A stretch of DNA of 8,184 bases from Desulfobacteraceae bacterium (GTDB lineage Bacteria; Desulfobacterota; Desulfobacteria; Desulfobacterales; Desulfobacteraceae). The translations under genes were made by a program, and so were the position numbers. The stretch is taken from the NCBI GenBank assembly GCA_024225895.1, contig JAAEMC010000676.1, positions 1-8,184 on the forward strand, in the 5' to 3' direction. Shown one piece after another: positions 1 to 4,316 of this stretch. Under the pieces are notes generated by a model. That model ran no database searches. It was given only the letters and a program-made list of their open reading frames with translations, and was not told where the DNA came from. Numbering within the stretch: position 1 is the stretch's first letter; every line of letters starts with the position of its first letter.

Positions 1-1
1 A

Positions 2-505
2 CAAATGGTGGAAGCTTTTTATAAGGCTCTGAAAGATTATGCAGGTTCAGATGAATATGTGCCTGAAGAGTGGCAGGAACTTACATTAGAATTTCTTCTT
101 GAAAAACATATTGATCTGGATTTGGACACAACTCTGGACTATATCATCCAGATGTCCAGGGTGGAGGTTGAAGAGTTCTTTTTTAAACTGGCGCCTGAAT
201 TCATTGTTAAATGGCCGGTAATTAAAGATGAGAGTAAACATTGGAAAAAAAGTTTGACCTATTTTTTGGAACCAGACAACAAAGAACATAAGCTTGGTAT
301 GAAAAAAAAGCCTTTAACCTGGGATCTGGATGAAAATTTTGATTCCTGGGACTTTGAAAAAAGGCGGGAATATATCTTGGAATATATCCAGTCTTTACTT
401 ATTGATTCGTATCAAGGCAGTGATCTGAGAAAAGTGAAATCTGAAAAGATCGAAAACTATATCGGCTGGAATTCAAATATTATTCAATTTAAACCGACGT
501 TATAG
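2..505 (+). CDS. Unknown protein, C-terminal part; paralogue of the next gene (5' end outside window)
   Basis: I do not recognise the family. The frame is open to the left window edge. The first ATG (5-7) is preceded by a CAA codon, and the resulting QM..AFY matches RRQMLSAFY at about residue 106 of the next gene. The reading therefore most likely begins upstream and this ATG is internal. About 167 residues are visible, rich in acidic and aromatic residues, with no signal peptide or membrane helix. Shared landmarks with the next protein are AFY..LK, PE.W...TLE, LD...QMS, PDNK.H..GM, DE..DSW and G.DL.K..S..IE.Y. Roughly a third of the positions are identical by eye. It ends in TAG, 45 nt before the next gene, in the same direction. 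Tandem divergent copies suit immunity-type or other defence-related proteins, but this is a guess from layout only. Confidence 0.8.
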   Translation, partial: QMVEAFYKALKDYAGSDEYVPEEWQELTLEFLLEKHIDLDLDTTLDYIIQMSRVEVEEFFFKLAPEFIVKWPVIKDESKHWKKSLTYFLEPDNKEHKLGMKKKPLTWDLDENFDSWDFEKRREYILEYIQSLLIDSYQGSDLRKVKSEKIENYIGWNSNIIQFKPTL

Positions 506-550
506 AGATTTCTAACTTCAATTTTAAGAAACGGAGACAAGATCAGGATC

Positions 551-1360
551 ATGTCTTTGCCGCAGGAATCATATGAAAAAGTAAATGTCAGGTATTGTGA
601 CTGCAATTCAGGCTGGATTCATATGGATCTGTCGGTTGGGGATAAGAATATCTATCTGAGGCTGTCAGAAACGTTCGATCCAATACCGGATTTAATAAAC
701 TGGATGGAAGCGATCCTGACAGATGTGATGGAATGTGCATTCGAAATTGATGAGGAAGGTAATAAAGTTAAATTTATTTCTGAGCGGCGCTGGAATGAAC
801 GGCTGCTTTTGACAATTGATAGCGGGGATGTCCGTATATTTATCAGAACTGTTGTTCACCGGAGGCAGATGCTTTCGGCCTTTTATTCAGGGCTGAAAAA
901 CTTCGCAGACTCAGAAGGGTATATCCCTGAACAATGGGCAAGGGTCACATTGGAAGAAAAAATAAAATCAATCATTTCACAGGATTTTAATTCCATACTG
1001 GACGAACTCGTGCAAATGAGCAGCGATAAGTTAAAAAAGTTTCTGTTTGTTGTGGATCCTGCGTATCATCTGGAATGGGAAGGCATTAATGACTCTTCCT
1101 GGAAAATCCTGAAATTATATGACCTTACCATGGATCCGGACAACAAGGATCATGAAAAAGGAATGGTCAGTCTGCCCAGTGAGTGGGTTATCGATGAAGA
1201 CTATGATTCCTGGTCTGATGAGGAAAAGAAAGATTATATTGCTGACTACCTGAAACATCCTATTGACGCATGCTATAGTGGCGGTGATTTGAAAAAAATC
1301 CGCTCAAAGGAGATTGAAGCCTATTTGTCGGAAAATCAGACAGACGAAGACATCAAATAG
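551..1360 (+). CDS. Unknown 269-residue protein, full-length paralogue of the upstream gene
   Basis: The family is not recognised. The protein seems to have two parts. Residues 1-105 form a beta-rich region with DCNSGWIHMDLSVGDKNIYLRLS, then FDPIPDLINWMEAIL, a hydrophobic helix followed by an acidic EIDEEG. Residues 106-269 form a helical, acidic region homologous to the protein ending at 505. No signal peptide or membrane segment is visible, so it is probably cytoplasmic. The start ATG has a GGAG at 533-536, which is rather far away (14 nt), and an AGGA at 545-548, which is too close, so initiation signals are mediocre. No better start lies nearby. It lies 45 nt after its paralogue and 74 nt before the next gene, all on one strand, so co-transcription is likely. 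An immunity-like role is possible by analogy with tandem immunity genes, but there is no domain evidence for it. Confidence 0.85.
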   Translation: MSLPQESYEKVNVRYCDCNSGWIHMDLSVGDKNIYLRLSETFDPIPDLINWMEAILTDVMECAFEIDEEGNKVKFISERRWNERLLLTIDSGDVRIFIRTVVHRRQMLSAFYSGLKNFADSEGYIPEQWARVTLEEKIKSIISQDFNSILDELVQMSSDKLKKFLFVVDPAYHLEWEGINDSSWKILKLYDLTMDPDNKDHEKGMVSLPSEWVIDEDYDSWSDEEKKDYIADYLKHPIDACYSGGDLKKIRSKEIEAYLSENQTDEDIK

Positions 1361-1424
1361 ATGTATGCCTTTTGAAATCTGCAGGGAATAAGCGGCTTGA
1401 TAAACATAGAATCACATCTGCAAT

Positions 1425-1430
1425 TAGGAA
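1425..1430 (+). promoter_or_regulatory. Ribosome binding site that sets the start of the gene at 1435
   Basis: TAGGAA lies 4 nt before the ATG at 1435 and 7 nt before a second ATG at 1438. The longer reading from TTG at 1372 has no comparable site, so the shorter start is preferred. Confidence 0.6.
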
Positions 1431-1434
1431 TAAG

Positions 1435-1992
1435 ATGATGAACAAGCAATGGGATATCAGAGAAAAAGAAAAATTTATCATAGAGGCTGTCATTAATTTT
1501 GGAGACTGGCTTCAGGATCATCCACTTGCATTGCCCGAGCAGAAAGAGGCCATCAGATCTGTTCAGAAGATTTTAAAACATCTGCCTGGATACCAGGCGG
1601 GTTTTAATGGCGGATATGAATGCACAATAGATTCCCCGTACCCGGAAACAGAGGGTGTTTACAGGTGCTGGTGGGTTGAAATATTTAAAGACGTTCTCAG
1701 CATTGGAAATGTTTATACCCCATATCCTGAAGTTGATGAGTCTGAACAAAGCAGACATGAGTGGGAATATGAAATTCAATATGGCCATAAAGCATCGGTT
1801 AACTTTGGAATGGAAAACTGGGTAAAGGAAATCTCCCAGATTGAACACTATCTGACAAGGGATTTTTATCTGGAGGTAGGTACGGATTTGAACAGCGAAT
1901 ATCTGCTTAGCGATCAGGTGCTTTTCAATGGTCAAATTGTTATAAGATCAGATATCCGCAGTAATCAGGCACAGTCTTCAAAAAAATCATAA
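1435..1992 (+). CDS. Unknown tryptophan-rich small protein, 185 residues
   Basis: The family is not recognised. The frame is open from a TTG at 1372, but a Shine-Dalgarno-like TAGGAA precedes the double ATG at 1435/1438, giving 185 (or 184) residues. The protein begins with a charged helical region (residues 1-50, WDIREKEKFIIEAVINFGDWL) and continues into a beta-looking middle rich in Trp, Tyr and Gly, with paired WW in RCWWVEIFKDVLSIG and acidic stretches. The C-terminal 15 residues are polar and probably disordered. There is no signal peptide and no membrane helix. It shares no visible motif with the two paralogues upstream but follows them by 74 nt in the same direction. A single-domain acidic cytoplasmic protein behind tandem paralogues would suit an immunity-type or accessory cluster, but function is unknown. 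The next gene is convergent. Confidence 0.75.
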   Translation: MMNKQWDIREKEKFIIEAVINFGDWLQDHPLALPEQKEAIRSVQKILKHLPGYQAGFNGGYECTIDSPYPETEGVYRCWWVEIFKDVLSIGNVYTPYPEVDESEQSRHEWEYEIQYGHKASVNFGMENWVKEISQIEHYLTRDFYLEVGTDLNSEYLLSDQVLFNGQIVIRSDIRSNQAQSSKKS

Positions 1993-2073
1993 TTCTAATA
2001 CTGATGAGCCATTATCCTCGGTCATTATCAAGTCTGTGATCTTTAAAATTCTATAATATCAATGTGTTATATG

Positions 2074-2100
2074 TTTAAGGTCACAAATTGTGACCTTAAA
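2074..2100. terminator. 27-bp perfect palindrome between convergent genes; likely bidirectional terminator
   Basis: Two 13-nt arms, TTTAAGGTCACAA and its exact complement, surround a single central A at 2087. In RNA either strand could form a 12-bp hairpin with a 3-nt loop. It lies between the end of the plus-strand cluster (1992) and the end of the minus-strand 63-codon gene (2201), where a symmetric terminator is expected. Neither side has a real U-run, so it is not a textbook intrinsic terminator. It could instead be an operator for a dimeric regulator. The rest of 1993-2200 shows no gene. Confidence 0.5.
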
Positions 2101-2200
2101 AGAGATTTGGTCTTTTACATTTGACGGGCTTTGATATAGCAGCCTCCCTGTAAAACTGAGGCAGTCAGATCATAATTAATTTAATAGTCTTTCAATGAAT

Positions 2201-2392
2201 CTATCTGTCAGCTAACTCGTACGCTCTTTCTTTTGAAATTCTATTAGAGTTCCATAAAACACTGAATATGGCACCAGGGTCTTTGATTTCTACTAAATCA
2301 TGCCTTTCAACTCGGAAAAGTTTGCGCTTTTTAGAATCCCAGAAGAAGGGAACAAAATCATAGAACAGATATTCATCAGTTTCCGGTTCCAT
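2201..2392 (-). CDS. Orphan small acidic/aromatic protein, 63 residues
   Basis: The family is not recognised. Reality as a gene is supported by an AGGAG at 2401-2405, spaced 8 nt from the ATG, the best-placed ribosome binding site in the left half. The sequence starts with an acidic stretch (MEPETDEYLFYDF), continues with a Trp/Phe-rich segment and a basic patch (SKKRKLFRVERHD), and ends in a probable helix (ISKERAYELADR). There is no signal peptide or transmembrane helix and it is probably cytoplasmic. It lies downstream of a terminator-like structure (2475-2544), so it should have its own promoter, although I cannot pick one with confidence. It converges with the plus-strand unknown cluster, and the palindrome at 2074-2100 lies just past its end. 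Confidence 0.6.
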   Translation of the reverse strand: MEPETDEYLFYDFVPFFWDSKKRKLFRVERHDLVEIKDPGAIFSVLWNSNRISKERAYELADR

Positions 2393-2474
2393 AATAGATA
2401 CTCCTTTTGCAATGATATATAGATTGTGTATGAACTCCGAGGTCCAGAGTCAGAATCTGATCAATTTTAAATAG

Positions 2475-2544
2475 AAAAAAGCCGCCTTAATACATGACCA
2501 GAGGGCTCTAATTGCCCAAAGTGAGAGGTATAAAAGCGGCTTTT
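2475..2544 (-). terminator. Long-stem intrinsic-terminator-like hairpin with six T's
   Basis: On the minus strand a 17-nt arm (2544-2528, AAAAGCCGCTTTTATAC) pairs with 2493-2477 with one G-T wobble and one mismatch, and the 3' side ends in six T's (2480-2475). The 34-nt loop contains a further GGGC/GCCC mini-hairpin and one copy of the 37-nt repeat. The unit lies downstream of the HD-domain gene and upstream of the 63-codon gene, so it probably ends the hydrolase transcript. The long structured loop is unusual for a simple terminator. Confidence 0.55.
2491..2527 (-). repeat. 37-nt repeat, copy B, in the loop of the terminator-like hairpin
   Basis: Read on the minus strand, this copy aligns without gaps to copy A (2565-2601) at 25 of 37 positions. 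The invariant blocks are TCTCA, TGG.CAAT and GCCCTCT..TCA. The copies start 74 nt apart. Copy B is closed by the 17-nt arms at 2477-2493 and 2528-2544. Confidence 0.6.
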
Positions 2545-2708
2545 AGCGATAAGCCCGTTAGCGACACTTGATTAGAGGGCACCCATTGTCCAGGATGAGA
2601 AATGTCGCTATCGGCAATAAATAAGGTTCCGAAAAATTGGGCTGCTTTCTCGACGCTCTCTATATTAAACTCATTTTTAATATTATCAAAATACTCGAGA
2701 ACCCGCAA
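2508..2708 (-). CDS. Doubtful 66-codon reading frame or gene remnant after the HD-domain gene
   Basis: The frame could start at TTG (2706-2708), but no ribosome binding site precedes it. It is open further up, in the same frame as the HD-domain gene, right back to that gene's TAA stop (82 open codons in all). The first half (EYFDNIKNEFNIESVEKAAQ) reads like a helical protein. The last 30 residues are translated from the structured repeats at 2508-2610 and end inside copy B. It may be the decayed tail of a longer protein, a separate small gene, or chance. No homologue is recognised. Confidence 0.25.
   Translation of the reverse strand: MRVLEYFDNIKNEFNIESVEKAAQFFGTLFIADSDISHPGQWVPSNQVSLTGLSLKAAFIPLTLGN
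2559..2610 (-). repeat. 37-nt repeat, copy A, closed by its own 8-bp inverted repeat
   Basis: The core 2565-2601 is the diverged partner of copy B. It is bracketed by perfect 8-nt arms, TAGCGACA at 2559-2566 and its complement at 2603-2610. The arm sequences differ completely from those of copy B although the cores are related, which suggests selection for structure rather than a simple duplication. A heptamer TTAGCGA recurs at 2543-2549 and 2558-2564, between the two units. Confidence 0.6.
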
Positions 2709-2756
2709 GGTGATTACAATTTGATTTAATTTATTTAAGAAGGCCGGATAGTATTC

Positions 2757-3302
2757 TTAGGCAATTATAAAATTTTTATAAATTTCAATTTTATCTTTTA
2801 ACCGGTTTGCCAGATATTCACTGCCGCCCTTTAATTCTTTGAGAATCAAATCAGCCTGCGTCAGGTATTTTTGTCTTTTGTCCATATCCCAATATTCAGG
2901 TGGTGGCTGCAGATTGGTAATTCTGTCTGCGAGTTTTACCATCCAGATTTCTTTGGGCTGGGCTTTTATTCTGTGAAGGCTATCGGCCATCCTTTTTTGT
3001 TTATCAAGACGTTGGTCTTTTGTTAACGCGAGGACACCGTCTGCTATTTTCTGACCAAATTGGGATCGTAGTTCAGAATAGTTGGTGTCAGTATCTTCAA
3101 GAATATCATGAAGGATCGCCGCTTGGACCGCAAGATCGCCATCCACATCTGACTCATGGTTCAAAGATGCAATAATTTCCATGCTGACCATGCTCAGGTG
3201 AACAATATATGACCAATCAGTGCCTGGAAATTTCTGGTTCTTGTGTTTTCCAGCAGCGTATCGATATGCTTCTATGTATTTATCCTGGGACCAGTAGTTC
3301 AT
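2757..3302 (-). CDS. Small HD-domain (p)ppGpp hydrolase, MESH1/SAH type
   Basis: This is predicted to be a stand-alone guanosine 3'-diphosphate 5'-(di)phosphate hydrolase that removes the 3' pyrophosphate of the alarmone (p)ppGpp in a manganese-dependent way, in the cytoplasm. The 181-residue length equals that of single-domain small alarmone hydrolases. The HD metal-site residues are all visible: H35 (YIVHLSM), H65-D66 with E69-D70 (ILHDILEDT) and D126 with N130 (KLADRITN). No synthetase, TGS or ACT domain follows. The ATG has a purine-rich AAGGAAGAG at 3312-3320, about 9 nt upstream. A promoter with 17-nt spacing lies at 3384-3412. The gene sits alone between tRNA-Leu and the structured repeats. 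A different nucleotide substrate is possible, since members of this fold also cleave related compounds, but the catalytic set argues for an active hydrolase. Confidence 0.85.
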   Translation of the reverse strand: MNYWSQDKYIEAYRYAAGKHKNQKFPGTDWSYIVHLSMVSMEIIASLNHESDVDGDLAVQAAILHDILEDTDTNYSELRSQFGQKIADGVLALTKDQRLDKQKRMADSLHRIKAQPKEIWMVKLADRITNLQPPPEYWDMDKRQKYLTQADLILKELKGGSEYLANRLKDKIEIYKNFIIA

Positions 3303-3383
3303 GTGAAATAACTCTTCCTTTGATTAAAATAGTTGGAGCTTTTTATTCAGGTCATTTTTCATTATGTCCTATAACCCTATCCT

Positions 3384-3412
3384 ATTTTAGATTGCTGGAT
3401 AAATTTCTTCAA
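3384..3412 (-). promoter_or_regulatory. Probable sigma70-type promoter of the HD-domain hydrolase
   Basis: On the minus strand, TTGAAG (3412-3407) and TAAAAT (3389-3384) are separated by exactly 17 nt. Transcription would start near 3377 and give a leader of about 75 nt. The -10 box matches the consensus at five of six positions, the -35 box at four of six. Confidence 0.5.
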
Positions 3413-3498
3413 CAAAAATCAAAATGAAACTGCAGGCTTTCTCATCTGGATCTTTTTTTTCAAATGCTTCCTATTTGCTTCCTGGAGTATTTTGAAAA

Positions 3499-3533
3499 GA
3501 AAAAAGGGTCCTGGCAAAACCGCCAAAACCCTT
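3499..3533 (-). terminator. Intrinsic terminator after tRNA-Leu
   Basis: On the minus strand, an interrupted stem AAGGG..GGC / GCC..CCCTT is followed directly by a run of six T's and then further T-rich sequence. It begins 9 nt beyond the encoded CCA end of tRNA-Leu. No other terminator is visible between tsaC and this point, so it probably ends both the tRNA transcript and read-through from the upstream operon. Confidence 0.8.
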
Positions 3534-3542
3534 GTAATTTGC

Positions 3543-3629
3543 TGGTACCGGAGGCGAGACTTGAACTCGCAAGGGCTTGCGCCCGGAGGATTTTGAGTCC
3601 TCTGCGTCTACCAATTCCACCACTCCGGC
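3543..3629 (-). tRNA. tRNA-Leu, anticodon CAA
   Basis: An 87-nt class II tRNA on the minus strand. The acceptor arm GCCGGAG pairs with CTCCGGT (the last pair is G-U), followed by discriminator A and an encoded CCA (3545-3543). The anticodon stem is GAGGA/TCCTC with loop CTCAAAA, giving anticodon CAA, which reads UUG codons. The long variable arm GGGC-GCAA-GCCC is typical of leucine tRNAs, and the T arm is GCGAG-TTCAAGT-CTCGC. It lies 48 nt downstream of tsaC, has its own promoter (3644-3672) and is followed by a strong terminator. The tRNA is intact, with no disruption at its 3' end. Confidence 0.97.
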
Positions 3630-3643
3630 ATGAATGAATCCTC

Positions 3644-3672
3644 TTTTTAAGGGAAAATGCTTATTTTGTCAA
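3644..3672 (-). promoter_or_regulatory. Promoter of tRNA-Leu
   Basis: On the minus strand a perfect TTGACA (3672-3667) lies 17 nt from TAAAAA (3649-3644). The predicted start near 3637 leaves about 8 nt of leader before G1 of the tRNA. The -35 box begins within a few bases of the tsaC stop codon. Confidence 0.65.
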
Positions 3673-3677
3673 TATAA

Positions 3678-4316
3678 TTATATGACAAGCTGCAGGACAG
3701 CTTGGGTGGATATCTCACCCTGGCGCAGGATCTTTGGCGGTTTATGGGTGACATCCACAACCGTGGAACCAATACCGCCTTTCAAAGAACCGGCATCCAG
3801 GATTAAGTCTGATTTTTCAATTATATTTTTATCAAGGGTTGCAATATCAGAACAGCCTTGCTGGCCGGATATATTGGCGCTGGTGCCTGTGATGGGAATG
3901 TTGCAGGCCTTGACCAGGGCCTTTGCAACAGGCTGGGCAGGCAGGCGGATGCCTATTTTGCCGGTTCCTGCGGTGAGCAAAGAAGGAAGATGGTCTTTAG
4001 CATCAAATACAAGGGTAAGATTGCCCGGCCAGAATGCATCCATCAGTTTCCTGGCTTGTTCAGGGATGGCCGTGACCAATTGCGTGACAGCAGATTTATC
4101 CGGAATGAGAACAAGAAGCGGTTTGGAACTTTCCCGCTGCTTGAGGCCGAAGACTTTTTGTACGGCAGTCTTGTCAAATGCATTCACTGCCACGCCATAA
4201 AGGCATTTGGCCGGAAAAATCACCACACCTTTTTGGTGGATGATCTTTCCGGCCTTTTTTATGGTCTGTTGATCCGGATGAACCGGATCAACTATTATGA
4301 TTTTTCGATCAGGCAA
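3678..4316 (-). CDS. tsaC: L-threonylcarbamoyladenylate synthase (YrdC/Sua5 family)
   Basis: The enzyme makes threonylcarbamoyl-AMP from threonine, bicarbonate and ATP, the first step of t6A modification at position 37 of tRNAs that read ANN codons; it is cytoplasmic. The 212-residue length fits the short TsaC/YwlC form without the C-terminal Sua5 domain. Visible YrdC features are KQR..SSKPL (59-67), FWPGNLTLV (95-103), GIRLP (122-126), PITGTSANISG (141-151) and a later GSTVVDV. The usual substrate-site motif PT(D/E)TVYGL is altered to PAKCLYGV (35-42), which is odd. The start is TTG, overlapping the end of purD-purE by 8 nt. No strong ribosome binding site or nearby ATG exists, so it is probably translated by coupling. 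It is the last protein gene of the operon, ahead of tRNA-Leu. Confidence 0.93.
   Translation of the reverse strand: MPDRKIIIVDPVHPDQQTIKKAGKIIHQKGVVIFPAKCLYGVAVNAFDKTAVQKVFGLKQRESSKPLLVLIPDKSAVTQLVTAIPEQARKLMDAFWPGNLTLVFDAKDHLPSLLTAGTGKIGIRLPAQPVAKALVKACNIPITGTSANISGQQGCSDIATLDKNIIEKSDLILDAGSLKGGIGSTVVDVTHKPPKILRQGEISTQAVLQLVI

Noticed and set aside
1372..1434. TTG start extending the third plus-strand gene by 21 residues
   Set aside because: There is no ribosome binding site before the TTG, while TAGGAA precedes the ATG at 1435.
2142..2162. GCCTC/GAGGC hairpin as terminator of the 63-codon gene
   Set aside because: Only a 5-bp stem with an 11-nt loop and no T-run; the palindrome at 2074-2100 is far stronger.
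2475..2610. Integron attC-like site or short CRISPR array
   Set aside because: The hairpins and a GTTAGCG heptamer recall attC, but the consensus GTTRRRY/RYYYAAC pairs are not satisfied and no integrase is present. Only two diverged copies without spacer logic exclude CRISPR.
3462..3485. Tandem 11-bp near-repeat containing GCTTCCT
   Set aside because: Only two short copies in AT-rich DNA between a promoter and a terminator; probably chance.
3543..4316. Functional link between tsaC and the neighbouring tRNA-Leu(CAA)
   Set aside because: t6A is placed on tRNAs reading ANN codons; this tRNA reads UUG, so it is not a substrate. The TTG start of tsaC is initiated by the initiator tRNA and is also unrelated.
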